Shown here one piece after another: positions 17,468-26,790 of a DNA stretch of 64,000 nucleotides. Under the pieces are notes generated by a model. That model was not told the origin of the DNA. It worked only from the letters and a program-made list of their open reading frames with translations, and ran no database searches. Origin of the DNA: Solwaraspora sp. WMMA2056 (GTDB lineage: Bacteria > Actinomycetota > Actinomycetes > Mycobacteriales > Micromonosporaceae). The position numbers were made by a program, and so were the translations under genes. The stretch covers positions 3,038,001 through 3,102,000 of the forward strand of contig NZ_CP128360.1 in the NCBI RefSeq assembly GCF_030345095.1. The letters are read 5' to 3'. Numbering within the stretch: position 1 is the stretch's first letter; each line of letters begins with the position of its first letter.

Positions 17468-18553
17468 ATGACCGCACTGTCCCGCCGGGCTCTGTTCGGC
17501 GCCCGCGGCGCCGCCGACTCGTCCCGTCGCCGGCTGCTCATCGGCGGTGCCGCCGTCGGTGCCGGCGTGCTGCTGTCCGCGTGCACCAGCAACGAGGCCG
17601 CGCCGACCAACACCCAGACCCAGGCCGCCAACCAGGGCAACCCCAACTCCGAACCCGGTGAGACGGTCACCATCGGCTTCTCCGCACCGGCGGCCGACCA
17701 CGGCTGGCTCGCGGCGATCACCAACAACGCCCGGGCCCAGGCCGAGGCGTACTCCGACGTGGAGTTCCTCACGGTCGAAGCCGGCGCCGACGCCGCCGCT
17801 CAACGGGCCGCGCTGGACACGCTGATCTCGCAGAGCCCGGACGTCATCGTGATGCTGCCGCACGACGGAGCCGAGCTGACCGCGAGTGGCCTGCAGGCCA
17901 TGGAGGCCGGCATCCCGGTGGTCAACCTGGACCGGGCGTTCACCCAGGCGCTCGCCTACCGCACCCAGATCAAGGGCGACAACTACGGCATGGGCGTGTC
18001 GGCGGGCAACTACATCGCCGCCCAGATGCAGGAGAAGGGCATCGCCAACCCGGTGATCGCCGAGATCGCCGGGATCGACGCGCTGGAGCTGACCCAGGAG
18101 CGGTCCGCCGGTTTCAAGGACGCCCTCGAGGTGCACGGCTTCACCGTCGCCAACCGGCGGGCGGCCGAGTTCACCGCCGACTCCGGCCAGCGCGAGGCGG
18201 CCAACCTGCTGCAGGCCCTGCCAGAAATCGACGCCATCTGGAACCACGACGACGACCAGGGCATCGGGGTACTGGCTGCGATCAGCCAGGCCAACCGGTC
18301 GGAGTTCATCATGGTCGGCGGTGCCGGTTCGCGGGCGGCGATGGAGGCGATCCAGGCCGACGACAGCGTGCTGAAGGCGACCGTCACCTACAGCCCGTCG
18401 ATGGCCTCCTCGGCGATCTCGCTCGCCCGCCTGATCGCACAGGGCCGGGGCATGTCCGACCTGGTCGAGCTGCAGGTGCCCAAGGAGATCATCCTGGCCT
18501 CGGAGACCATCACCAAGGAGAACGCGAGCGAGTACCTGCCGCTCGGGTTCTGA
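17468..18553 (+). CDS. Sugar ABC importer substrate-binding lipoprotein
   Basis: Protein of 361 residues. The N-terminus has a twin-arginine-like stretch (SSRRRLLIGGAAVG) and a lipobox LLSAC with the acylated Cys near residue 38. The mature protein is a periplasmic-binding-protein type 1 fold: VTIGFSAPAADHGWLAAITN, NARAQAEA, DVIVMLPHDGAELTASGL, GIPVVNLDRAF, and IWNHDDDQGIGVLAAI. It captures the substrate for the RbsA/RbsC-like pair. The start is ATG 17468 after GGAGGTCGTC. Confidence 0.93.
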   Translation: MTALSRRALFGARGAADSSRRRLLIGGAAVGAGVLLSACTSNEAAPTNTQTQAANQGNPNSEPGETVTIGFSAPAADHGWLAAITNNARAQAEAYSDVEFLTVEAGADAAAQRAALDTLISQSPDVIVMLPHDGAELTASGLQAMEAGIPVVNLDRAFTQALAYRTQIKGDNYGMGVSAGNYIAAQMQEKGIANPVIAEIAGIDALELTQERSAGFKDALEVHGFTVANRRAAEFTADSGQREAANLLQALPEIDAIWNHDDDQGIGVLAAISQANRSEFIMVGGAGSRAAMEAIQADDSVLKATVTYSPSMASSAISLARLIAQGRGMSDLVELQVPKEIILASETITKENASEYLPLGF

Positions 18554-18574
18554 CCTGCAACGGGGAGGCTTACC

Positions 18575-19795
18575 TTGTCCGCTGAACACAACGAACTGCG
18601 GGTCGGCATGATCGGCTATGCGTTCATGGGCGCCGCGCACTCGCAGGCCTGGCGAACCGTGAACCGGGTCTACGACCTGCCGGCGTGGGTCCGGATGACC
18701 GCAGTGTGCGGCCGGGACGAGTCCAAGGTGGCCGAGGCCGCCGACCAACTCGGCTGGGAGTCGTACACCACCGACTGGCGGGCGCTGATCGCCCGGGACG
18801 ACATCGACGTGGTCGACATCTGTACGCCGGGTGACAGCCACGCCGAGATCGCCATCGCGGCACTCGCCGCCGGCAAGCACGTGCTGTGCGAGAAGCCACT
18901 GGCCAACACGGTGGCCGAGGCGCAGCAAATGGCCGACGCGGCTCGGGCCGCCCGGGCCGGCGGCGTCCGGTCGATGTGCGGATTCAACTACCGGCGGGTG
19001 CCGGCGGTGACGTTGATGCGTCAACTCGTCGCCGACGGCCGGATCGGAACGATCCGGCACGTGCGGGCGGTGTACCTGCAGGACTGGATCCTCGATCCGG
19101 ACTTTCCGTTGGTCTGGCGGTTGCAGAAGGACAAGGCGGGTTCCGGGGCGCTGGGTGACATCGGTGCGCACATCATCGACGCCACCCAGTTCGTCACGGG
19201 TCAACGGATCGCCCGGGTGAGCGGGCTGACCGAGACGTTCGTCAAGCGGCGGCCACTGCCAGCCGGTTCCAGCGGGCTTTCCGCTTCGGCCGGCGGCGGG
19301 TCCGCAGACGACGCCGAACCGGCCACCGGCGAGGTCACCGTCGACGACGCCGCGCTGTTCATGGCCCGGCTCGACGGCGGGGCGGTGGCCAGCTACGAGG
19401 CGACCCGCTTCGCCACCGGACGCAAGAACGGGTTGCGGATCGAGATCAACGGCTCGCTCGGGTCGGTCGCGTTCGACTTCGAGCGGATGAACGAACTGGA
19501 GTTCTTCGACGCCACCCGGCCCGCGGCCGAGCAGGGCTTCACCCGCATCATCGTGACCGAACCGGAGCACCCGTACCTGTCCGCTTGGTGGCCGCCCGGC
19601 CACGGCATCGGGTACGAGCACTCCTTCACCCACCAGGCCCGTGACTTCGTCGCGGCGCTGGCGGCCGGAGACGATCCGACACCGTCCTTCGACGACGCAC
19701 TCCAGGTCCAGCAGGCGCTGGCCGCGGTGGAGGAGTCGGCCGGGCTCGGCGAATGGGTCACCGTGGATCCGGCGAATACCACGGCACCGGTTTGA
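18575..19795 (+). CDS. Gfo/Idh/MocA-family oxidoreductase
   Basis: NAD(P)-dependent sugar or cyclitol dehydrogenase of 406 residues. The Rossmann start is VGMIGYAFMGAAHSQAW, then VDICTPGDSHAEIAIAAL, the catalytic-site EKPLANT, and GALGDIGAHIIDATQFVTG with the usual catalytic Asp/His region. A Ser/Gly-rich linker at about residues 230-250 is unusual. A TTG start at 18575 is preferred, with GGGGAGG 6-7 bases upstream. It follows the binding protein by 21 bases and is the only cytoplasmic catabolic enzyme of the operon, so it probably oxidises the imported sugar. Tandem hairpins at 19858-19951 end the operon. Confidence 0.92.
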   Translation: MSAEHNELRVGMIGYAFMGAAHSQAWRTVNRVYDLPAWVRMTAVCGRDESKVAEAADQLGWESYTTDWRALIARDDIDVVDICTPGDSHAEIAIAALAAGKHVLCEKPLANTVAEAQQMADAARAARAGGVRSMCGFNYRRVPAVTLMRQLVADGRIGTIRHVRAVYLQDWILDPDFPLVWRLQKDKAGSGALGDIGAHIIDATQFVTGQRIARVSGLTETFVKRRPLPAGSSGLSASAGGGSADDAEPATGEVTVDDAALFMARLDGGAVASYEATRFATGRKNGLRIEINGSLGSVAFDFERMNELEFFDATRPAAEQGFTRIIVTEPEHPYLSAWWPPGHGIGYEHSFTHQARDFVAALAAGDDPTPSFDDALQVQQALAAVEESAGLGEWVTVDPANTTAPV

Positions 19796-19857
19796 TCGGC
19801 TCGACCTTCGTCGAGAGGTCTGGAAACCGAGACTCCTCGTCCCGTGGGCGAGGGTCG

Positions 19858-19884
19858 CCCGGCGCGGTTGCGCCCCGCGCCGGG
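19858..19884 (+). terminator. Hairpin terminator 1 after the sugar operon
   Basis: CCCGGCGCGG (19858-19867) pairs with CCGCGCCGGG (19875-19884) across a 7-base loop, 60 bases after the oxidoreductase stop. Confidence 0.55.
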
Positions 19885-19908
19885 TGATCCGCGGGTACGA
19901 GGACGGCT

Positions 19909-19951
19909 CGTCCGGCGTGACCGGATCGGGATTCCCCGGTCACGCCGGACG
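19909..19951. terminator. Hairpin terminator 2 after the sugar operon
   Basis: CGTCCGGCGTGACCGG (19909-19924) and its exact complement (19936-19951) form a perfect 16-bp stem around an 11-base loop. It lies between the operon end and the start of the ThuA-like gene. Confidence 0.65.
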
Positions 19952-20089
19952 GCCAGCAGGGCGTACCAGAAGACTCTGGCGGACGTGGCACCGCGCCAGG
20001 GGTGAGGCACCAACCGTCACTGTCCGTCCACAACGGAATCAGTGCCCACGGTGAGGCATGAGCCTCCCGAACCCCCGGAGGAACGACTG

Positions 20090-23000
20090 ATGAGTAGATC
20101 CGCCCGGCGATGGCTTGCCGTCGCCGCGGGTGCGGCACTCGCCGCACCCATGATCACCACCGCGCCAGCGGTAGCCCACGACGGCCACGAGCACCACGAC
20201 GACTACCAGGTGCTGGTCTACACCCACAGCGAGGAGGCGGCCCAGCCGTCGACCGCCAAGGGTGTCAACGCCATCCGTACCCTCGGCAAGAACAACGGCT
20301 TCACTATCGACGTGTCCCGCAACGGGACCAGCTTCACCAGTGAGAACCTCGCCAACTACGCGGCAGTGGTGTTCATCAACAACACCGGTGACGTGCTCGA
20401 CGACGCGCAGCAGGAAGCGTTCGAGGACTACATCAAGGCCGGTGGCGGGTACCTCGGCGTGCACCTCGCGGTGGACGCCGAGCCGGACTGGGCCTTCTAC
20501 CGTGGCCTGGTAGGCACCACCTCGACCGGCACCACCGCCAACGGTGCCGGTGTCATCGACGTCGCTGACCGCTACCACCCGTCCACGGCGAAGATGCCCC
20601 GCGAAGTGATCGTCGAGGACGAGTACCTCAACTACACCGGCAACGTCCGGGGTGTGCAGCACGTGCTGGCCAGCGTCGACCCGACGTCGCTGGACGGCAG
20701 CAGCATGGGTGCCGACCACCCGATCTCCTGGTGCCAGGACTACCAGGGCGGCCGGTCCTGGTACACCGGTCTCGGCGCGTCGGCGGACACCTTCACCATC
20801 GGGGCGGTCCGCAAGCACCTGCTCGGTGGCATCGAATGGGCTGCGGGCATCGCCGAGGGCGACTGTGGCGCGACCGTCGAGTCGAACTACGAGCGGGTCG
20901 TGCTCAACGACCAGCCCGGTGAGCCGATGACACTCGCGGTGCTGCCCGACGGGCGGGTGCTGCACAACACCCGCGCCGGGGAGATCCGCCTGTACGACCC
21001 GGCGACCGGGGCCAGCCCGGTCATCAACAACCTCGACGTCTACCAGCACGACGAGGACGGCCTGCAGTCGGTGACCCTGGACCCCAACTTCGCGGAGAAC
21101 AAGTGGGTCTACCTCTACTACGCGCCACCGCTGGACACTCCGGTGGACGACCCGGCCACCCCGGGGGTCAACGAGGGCGACGCACCGGCCAACAGTGACG
21201 ACCCGAGCGTCTGGGAGCCGTTCAAGGGCTACAACCTGCTCTCCCGGGTCAAGTTCGTCGAAGAGCCGACCCCGCACCTGGACATGTCGACCGAGCAGGA
21301 AATCATCAAGGTCGACGTCGACCGCGGGGCGTGCTGCCACGTGGCCGGCGAGGTCAAGTTCGACGGTCGGGGCCTGCTCTACCTCGTCACCGGCGACGAC
21401 ACCAACGCCAGTGGCTCGGACGGCTACACCCCGATCAACCGGTCGGCCACTCGGGGTCCGGCCTATGATGCCGCGCGCTCCTCGGCCAACACCAACGATC
21501 TGCGGGGCAAGGTGCTGCGGATCCGCGTCAAGGACGACGGTAGCTACAGCATCCCGGCCGGCAACCTGTTCCGGGAGTCGCAGGACGTCGATGACAAGAC
21601 CCGTCCGGAGATCTTCCTGATGGGCCTGCGCAACCCCTTCCGGTTCGACGTCGACGACCGTGGCTTCGTTTACATCGGTGACTACTCGCCGGACTCGCGC
21701 AACCCGGACCCGCAGCGGGGCCCGGAGGGCACCGGCCGGTGGTTCGCGACCAAGACCGCAGGTAACTACGGCTGGCCGTACTGCTACTCGCCGACCCTGC
21801 CGTACGTCGACTACGACTTCGAGACGGAGACCTCAGGCGAGCCGTTCAACTGCGCCGCGCCGATCAACGACTCGCCGCGCAACACCGGTCTGAGTGTGCT
21901 GCCGCCGGTGGAGCAGCCGCAGTTCTGGTACACGTTCAACGCCACCACCACCTGCCGGGACAGCTACCTGGTCGACCCGGTCGGCAGCTGTGACTTCCAG
22001 TGGCCGGTGATCGGCACCGGCGGTGTCGGTCCGATGGGCGGCCCGATCTACAAGTACGACGAATCGCTGGAGTCGGAGTACAAGCTGCCGGCGTACTACC
22101 ACGACACGGTGTTCTTCGGCGAGTTCAGCCGGGACCGGATGTTCAACATGCGGACCAACGGCAGCGGCAAGTTCTTCGGTGTCGAGGCGTTCCTACCCGG
22201 CTTCACCTTCGACAACCCGATGGACATGGAGATCGGCCCGGACGGCACGCTGTACGTGCTGGACTACGGTGACGGCTTCTTCCGGGCCAACCCGGATGCC
22301 TCGCTGTACCAGATCCGGTACGTCAAGGGCACCCGCGGTCCGGTCGCCGAGCTCGACGCGAGCCCGACGTCCGGGCAGGCCCCGTTGACCGTGCAGTTCT
22401 CCAGCGAGGGTTCGTTCAGCCCCGAGGTGGGCGAGACGATCAGCATCGCCTGGGACTTCGACGGGGACGGCACCACCGACTCCACCGAGGCCAACCCGTC
22501 GTACACCTACACCAGCAACGGCGTGTACTACGCCCAGCTGACGGTGAGCGACTCGACGGGTAAGCAGGCGACGCTCAGCCGCACCATCACGGTCGGCAAC
22601 ACCGCTCCGACGGTGGAGGTCACCCTCCCGGTGTCCGGTTCCTTCTTCAACTGGGGCGACACGGTGCCGTACGCGGTGACCGTCACCGACCCCGAGGACG
22701 GCAGCATCGACTGTGACCGGGTGGAGGTCACCTTCGTACTCGGCCACGACGAGCACGGCCACCCGCAGACCAGCACCACCGGCTGCACCGGTACCTTGCC
22801 GACCCCGGCCGACGGTGCCGACCACGCTGGTAGCTACCTGTTCGGCGGCATCAGCGCCCGCTACACCGACCTGGGCGGCGGCGGCCAGCCGGCGTTGACC
22901 ACAGTCGGCCAGGCCACTATCCAGGTCTACCAGCAGCAGGCCGAGTACGCCCAGATCAAGCAGGGCGTCGAAACCTCCAACACCACCGACACCGGCGGCG

Positions 23001-23344
23001 GCCTGCACGTGTCCAGCATCGACGGCGACGACTACATCGCCTTCGATCCGATCAACCTCGACGGGATCGAGTCGCTGACCCTGCGGCACAGCCGAGGCTC
23101 CTCGTCGACCGTGGGTAACCCCCAGGCGATCGTCGAGGTGCGGGTCGACGCGCCGGACGGACCGTTGGTGGCCAGCACCACGCTGAACGCCACCTCCGGA
23201 TCGCGTGACTGGACCAGTCACGACGTCGCGATCGACCACCCGGCCGGGACACACCAGCTCTACCTGGTGTTCCGGACGGTGGACGGTGGTCCCGACAGCA
23301 ACCTGGTCTACCTCAACTGGGTGCAGTTCAACCCGGCGAGCTGA
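20090..23344 (+). CDS. Secreted ThuA / glucose-sorbosone dehydrogenase-like / PKD / CBM protein
   Basis: Multidomain exoprotein of 1084 residues. A signal peptide (MSRSARRWLAVAAGAALAAP to about residue 30) is followed by a ThuA/class-I-amidotransferase-like domain (about 35-265: VLVYTHSEEAAQPS, GGGYLGVHLAVDAEPDWAFY). Next is a six-bladed glucose/sorbosone dehydrogenase-like propeller (about 280-760: GEPMTLAVLPDGRVLHNTRA, FLMGLRNPFRFDVD). A PKD domain (about 765-860: WDFDGDGTTDS) and a C-terminal CBM6-like beta-sandwich follow. Such proteins occur in carbohydrate clusters, but their reaction is not established; PQQ-type oxidation is only a family guess. The start is ATG 20090 with CGGAGGAACGACTG. 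An in-frame ATG 16 codons earlier would spoil the signal peptide. Confidence 0.9.
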   Translation: MSRSARRWLAVAAGAALAAPMITTAPAVAHDGHEHHDDYQVLVYTHSEEAAQPSTAKGVNAIRTLGKNNGFTIDVSRNGTSFTSENLANYAAVVFINNTGDVLDDAQQEAFEDYIKAGGGYLGVHLAVDAEPDWAFYRGLVGTTSTGTTANGAGVIDVADRYHPSTAKMPREVIVEDEYLNYTGNVRGVQHVLASVDPTSLDGSSMGADHPISWCQDYQGGRSWYTGLGASADTFTIGAVRKHLLGGIEWAAGIAEGDCGATVESNYERVVLNDQPGEPMTLAVLPDGRVLHNTRAGEIRLYDPATGASPVINNLDVYQHDEDGLQSVTLDPNFAENKWVYLYYAPPLDTPVDDPATPGVNEGDAPANSDDPSVWEPFKGYNLLSRVKFVEEPTPHLDMSTEQEIIKVDVDRGACCHVAGEVKFDGRGLLYLVTGDDTNASGSDGYTPINRSATRGPAYDAARSSANTNDLRGKVLRIRVKDDGSYSIPAGNLFRESQDVDDKTRPEIFLMGLRNPFRFDVDDRGFVYIGDYSPDSRNPDPQRGPEGTGRWFATKTAGNYGWPYCYSPTLPYVDYDFETETSGEPFNCAAPINDSPRNTGLSVLPPVEQPQFWYTFNATTTCRDSYLVDPVGSCDFQWPVIGTGGVGPMGGPIYKYDESLESEYKLPAYYHDTVFFGEFSRDRMFNMRTNGSGKFFGVEAFLPGFTFDNPMDMEIGPDGTLYVLDYGDGFFRANPDASLYQIRYVKGTRGPVAELDASPTSGQAPLTVQFSSEGSFSPEVGETISIAWDFDGDGTTDSTEANPSYTYTSNGVYYAQLTVSDSTGKQATLSRTITVGNTAPTVEVTLPVSGSFFNWGDTVPYAVTVTDPEDGSIDCDRVEVTFVLGHDEHGHPQTSTTGCTGTLPTPADGADHAGSYLFGGISARYTDLGGGGQPALTTVGQATIQVYQQQAEYAQIKQGVETSNTTDTGGGLHVSSIDGDDYIAFDPINLDGIESLTLRHSRGSSSTVGNPQAIVEVRVDAPDGPLVASTTLNATSGSRDWTSHDVAIDHPAGTHQLYLVFRTVDGGPDSNLVYLNWVQFNPAS

Positions 23345-23350
23345 CCCCGG

Positions 23351-23390
23351 CCCGCGCCGCCGGGACCCGAACGGATCCCGGCGGCGCGGG
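23351..23390 (+). terminator. Hairpin terminator 1 after the ThuA-like gene
   Basis: CCCGCGCCGCCGGGA (23351-23365) pairs exactly with TCCCGGCGGCGCGGG (23376-23390) around a 10-base loop, starting 6 bases after the stop codon. Confidence 0.75.
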
Positions 23391-23406
23391 TGACAACCCG
23401 GTAACT

Positions 23407-23437
23407 GCCGGGGGCGGGCGCACCAGCCGCCCCCGGC
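23407..23437 (+). terminator. Hairpin terminator 2 after the ThuA-like gene
   Basis: GCCGGGGGCGG (23407-23417) and CCGCCCCCGGC (23427-23437) form a perfect 11-bp stem with a 9-base loop. Together with the previous hairpin it separates the sugar block from the Ebo-type operon. The remaining 270 bases before the next gene show no coding frame and presumably carry the operon promoter. Confidence 0.65.
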
Positions 23438-23714
23438 CAGGGACCACCAGCACGACCGCGGACCGACGTACCTGCCGGCCCGCACGCACGGCCAACGCGG
23501 GGGAGACAGGGCCGAACGCCGAACGTCCCTGTCTGCCACTGCCCCGTCCGTCCGGTCGACCGGGCCCGGCGACGGCGTCGTTGACGCCGACTTCGGTGCC
23601 GTCGACGGTGGTGCCACCCTGGCGCGCCCGGACGGACGGGGCCTCATCTGAATCGGCGGGGTCAGCTGACCCATCGCAGGACGAACCGCCGGCGGCGGGG
23701 GTTTGGAGGCAGGA

Positions 23715-24878
23715 ATGCGAACCGGAGTCTGGCTGATCGGAGCCCGCGGCTCGGTCGCGGTCACCAGCATCGTCGGCGCGTTGGCACTGCGCGCCGGGCT
23801 GGCGGACGCCACCGGATGTGTCACGGAGCTGCCGCCGCTGCGCGGCCCGGCCCTGCCGGGCTTCGCCGACCTGGTCTTCGGCGGCCACGACATCGCCGCG
23901 ACGCCACTGGTCAAGAAGGCCGACGCGCTGGCCAGCGCCGGAGTCGTACCGGTCCGGCTGGTCACCGCGCTGCACACCGAGCTGGCCGGGATCGAACCGC
24001 AGATCCGACCGCTGCCGGCCCTGGCCACCCAGGCCGAGACGGCGGCGGCCATCACCGCCGACCTGACCGGCTTCCGGGACCGGCACCAACTCGACCAGGT
24101 CGTCGTCGTCAACGTCTCCACCACCGAGCCGGCGCCGCCACCGCACCCGGCACATCAGCGCCTCGACGCGCTGGTCGAGGCGCTGGCCGGGCCGGAGCCG
24201 GTGCTGCCACCGAGCGCGCTCGCCGCGTACGCGGCACTGCAGGCCGGCTGCGGCTACGTCGACTTCACCCCGTCGACCGGCGCCCGGCTGCCCGCCCTCG
24301 CCGAACTGGCCCGGCAACGCTCGGCGCCGTACGCCGGGCACGACGGCAAGACCGGCGAGACACTGGTCAAGGCGGTGCTCGCGCCGATGTTCGCGCTACG
24401 CAACCTGCAGGTACGCAGCTGGTCCGGCAGCAACCTGCTCGGCGGCGGCGACGGCGCCAACCTGGCCGAGCCGGCGGCCAACGCCGCCAAATCGGCCAGC
24501 AAGCAGCGGGTGCTCGCCGAGATCCTCGGCTACCAGCCGCAGGGCCACACCCGCATCGAGTACGTCGACGACATCGGTGACTTCAAGACCGCCTGGGACC
24601 TGATCACCTTCTCCGGCTTCCTCGGCACCGCCATGCGGATGGAGTTCACCTGGCACGGCTGTGACTCGGCGCTGGCCGCCCCGTTGGTGCTGGACCTGGC
24701 CCGGCTGACCGCCGCGGCGCAGCACGCCGGACGCAGCGGACCCCTGCCCGAGCTGGGCTTCTTCTTCAAGGATCCGATCGGCGACGGCCCGCACGCCCTG
24801 GGCGATCAGTGGCGGGTGCTCGTCGAGTTCGTCGCCGACCTGCAGGACCGGGCGGCCGACGCCGGCGGGGCACGCTGA
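23715..24878 (+). CDS. Myo-inositol-1-phosphate-synthase-like cyclase
   Basis: Protein of 387 residues of the inositol-3-phosphate synthase (Ino1/MIPS) family, which converts glucose 6-phosphate to inositol phosphate using NAD as internal oxidant. Seen: Rossmann start VWLIGARGSVAVTSIVGALA, VVNVSTTEP, GYVDFTPSTGA, the family core HDGKTGETLVKAVLAPMF, SWSGSNLLGGGDGANL, IEYVDDIGDFKTAWDLITFS, and CDSALAAPLVLDLARL. It heads the Ebo-type operon in the slot taken elsewhere by EboD, a 3-dehydroquinate-synthase-like cyclase. A housekeeping role is possible, but the tight coupling (TGATG with the UbiA gene) argues for cluster-specific chemistry. ATG 23715 follows GGAGG by 5 bases. Confidence 0.9.
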   Translation: MRTGVWLIGARGSVAVTSIVGALALRAGLADATGCVTELPPLRGPALPGFADLVFGGHDIAATPLVKKADALASAGVVPVRLVTALHTELAGIEPQIRPLPALATQAETAAAITADLTGFRDRHQLDQVVVVNVSTTEPAPPPHPAHQRLDALVEALAGPEPVLPPSALAAYAALQAGCGYVDFTPSTGARLPALAELARQRSAPYAGHDGKTGETLVKAVLAPMFALRNLQVRSWSGSNLLGGGDGANLAEPAANAAKSASKQRVLAEILGYQPQGHTRIEYVDDIGDFKTAWDLITFSGFLGTAMRMEFTWHGCDSALAAPLVLDLARLTAAAQHAGRSGPLPELGFFFKDPIGDGPHALGDQWRVLVEFVADLQDRAADAGGAR

Positions 24879-25816
24879 TGTCGGTACGGTGGCGCGACCT
24901 CGCCGAGCTGGTCCGGGCGCCGGCGGCGTTGTCCGTACCGGGTGACGTGGTGGCCGGCGCGGCCGCCGCCGGTGGGCTCGGACCGCGTACCGCCGGCCTG
25001 GCCGGCGCGTCGGTCTGCCTCTACTGGGCCGGCATGGCCGCCAACGACTGGGCCGACCGGGAGCTCGACGCGGTCGAACGGCCGACCCGGCCGATCCCGT
25101 CCGGCCGGGTCGCGCCGGGCACCGCGCTCGCCGTCGCGGCCGGGCTCACCACCGCCAGCCTCGCGGTGACCGCCGCCGTCGGTGGCCGTCGGGCTCTCGC
25201 CGTCGGGGTGCCGTTGACCGCCGCCGTCTGGGCGTACGACCTGTGGGCCAAGAACACCGCCGCCGGGCCGGCGGTGATGGCGACCTGCCGGGGCCTGGAC
25301 GTGCTGCTGGGGGCCGCCGGGTCCGGCCGGCTGCGGCCGGCGCTGCCCGCCGCGCTGGCGGTCGCCGCGCACACCTACACCGTCACCGAGCTGTCCCGCA
25401 GTGAAGTCAGTGGGGCCGACCCCCGGCTGCCGGCGGCGACGATCGCCGGCACCGCCGCGATCGCCGTGGCCGCCGTCGCACCGGCGGTCCGGCGACCCGC
25501 AGCGCCCGGGTCCGCAGCGGCAGGATCCACATCGGCCGGGGCCGGGCGCTGGTGGCGCGCGGCGGTCACCGCCGGCCTCGCCGGCTGGTACGCGGCCCGT
25601 TACGGTGCCGCGCAGGCGGCGGTGGCCCGCGATCCCGCACCGCACCAGGTGCAGGCCGCCGTCGGCGCCGGCATCGTCGGGCTGCCCGCCCTGCAGGGCG
25701 CGCTCACCGCCCGGTCGGCGGCGACGGCCACCGGCGCGGCGACCCTGGTCGGGCTCGCCGTGGCCGCCGCCGCACCGCTGGGCCGGCGGCTGGCCCGCCT
25801 GGTGTCGCCGACATGA
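24878..25816 (+). CDS. eboC: UbiA-like prenyltransferase, EboC
   Basis: Membrane prenyltransferase of 312 residues. The first Asp-rich motif is clear: NDWADRELDAVERPTRPIPS, with the downstream Gly-Arg (residues about 54-76). The second is represented by WAYDLWAKN. Around these are Ala/Gly-rich membrane helices. It should move a polyallyl group from a diphosphate donor to an acceptor inside the membrane. Its place next to eboA, eboB and eboE identifies it as the UbiA-like EboC. The start ATG 24878 shares a base with the preceding stop (TGATG) and its own end overlaps the next gene by ATGA. The natural donor could be the product of the polyprenyl synthase at 30885. Confidence 0.9.
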   Translation: MSVRWRDLAELVRAPAALSVPGDVVAGAAAAGGLGPRTAGLAGASVCLYWAGMAANDWADRELDAVERPTRPIPSGRVAPGTALAVAAGLTTASLAVTAAVGGRRALAVGVPLTAAVWAYDLWAKNTAAGPAVMATCRGLDVLLGAAGSGRLRPALPAALAVAAHTYTVTELSRSEVSGADPRLPAATIAGTAAIAVAAVAPAVRRPAAPGSAAAGSTSAGAGRWWRAAVTAGLAGWYAARYGAAQAAVARDPAPHQVQAAVGAGIVGLPALQGALTARSAATATGAATLVGLAVAAAAPLGRRLARLVSPT

Positions 25817-26790
25817 GCGCCGACCCGAGCGCCGCCCTCAGCGTCGACCCGAGCGTCGACACGTTGGCCGGGCTGCGGTTCGGCTACGGTACCAACGGTT
25901 TCGCCAACCACCGGTTGACCGACGCGCTGGCCCTGCTCGCCGACCTCGGCTACCAGGGCGTCGCCCTCACCCTCGACCACGACCACCTCGACCCGTACGC
26001 CCCCGATCTGCCCGCCACGGTGACCCGGGTCGCCGACCGGCTGCGTGACCTGGGCCTCGCGGTGGTCGTCGAGACCGGCGCGCGGTACCTGCTCGACCCG
26101 TGGCACAAGCACGCCCCGACCCTGCTGCACGACGCGGCCGCGCACCGGATCGACTTCCTGCGCCGGGCCGTGGCGATCGGCGCCGACCTCGGCGCGGAAG
26201 CGGTCTCCTTCTGGTCCGGGGTACGCCCGGCCGAGGTCGACGACGCCACCGCCTGGCAACGGCTGGTCGCTGGCTGCGCCTCCGTGGTCGACGCCGCCGA
26301 CACCGCCGGCGTCACCCTCGGCTTCGAACCCGAACCCGGCATGCTGGTGGCCGACATCGCCGACTGGCGGCGGCTGCGTACGGCACTCGGTGATCCGGCG
26401 CGGTTCGGCATCACCCTCGACATCGGGCACTGCCGTTGCCTGGAGCCGCTGCCGGTGCCGCAGTGCGTCACCGAGGTGGCCGCGCACCTGGTCAACGTTC
26501 AGATCGACGACATGCGCCGGGGCGTACACGAGCATCTCGAGTTCGGCACCGGCGAGATCGACTTTCCGCCGGTGCTGGCCGCCCTCGGCGCGGCCGGCTA
26601 CCGGGGCCTGGTCGCCGTCGAACTGCCCCGGCACTCGCACGCCGCCCCGGCGGTCGCCGCCCACTCCATCGAGTTTCTCCGTGCCGCCCAGCGCCGGGCC
26701 CTCGCCGGCACCGGCACCCGCGCGGCAGCCGGCACCGCCGCAGAGGCCGGCACCATCGCCGGCACCCGTGACGAAGGAGGCAAGTCGTGA
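25813..26790 (+). CDS. Sugar phosphate isomerase/epimerase-like TIM barrel
   Basis: Protein of 325 residues of the xylose-isomerase-like (AP endonuclease 2) family. Landmarks: LRFGYGTNGFANHRLTDALA, LADLGYQGVALTLDHDHLDP, GAEAVSFWSGVRP, VTLGFEPEPGMLV with the metal Glu, FGITLDIGHCRCLE with Asp/His ligands, VNVQIDDMRRGVHEHLEFG, and GLVAVELPRHSH. The Ala/Gly/Thr-rich tail of about 35 residues is probably disordered. ATGA overlap with eboC and GTGA overlap with eboA put it inside the operon. The cluster also holds EboE, another TIM barrel, so two distinct steps or substrates are likely. Confidence 0.88.
   Translation: MSADPSAALSVDPSVDTLAGLRFGYGTNGFANHRLTDALALLADLGYQGVALTLDHDHLDPYAPDLPATVTRVADRLRDLGLAVVVETGARYLLDPWHKHAPTLLHDAAAHRIDFLRRAVAIGADLGAEAVSFWSGVRPAEVDDATAWQRLVAGCASVVDAADTAGVTLGFEPEPGMLVADIADWRRLRTALGDPARFGITLDIGHCRCLEPLPVPQCVTEVAAHLVNVQIDDMRRGVHEHLEFGTGEIDFPPVLAALGAAGYRGLVAVELPRHSHAAPAVAAHSIEFLRAAQRRALAGTGTRAAAGTAAEAGTIAGTRDEGGKS

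Noticed and set aside
17318-19633. 771-codon minus-strand open frame
   Set aside because: Antisense to the binding protein and the Gfo/Idh/MocA gene, both with clear motifs; its long length is due to GC-rich codons.
22193-24124. 643-codon minus-strand open frame
   Set aside because: Antisense to the ThuA-like and inositol-phosphate-synthase-like genes; no motif.
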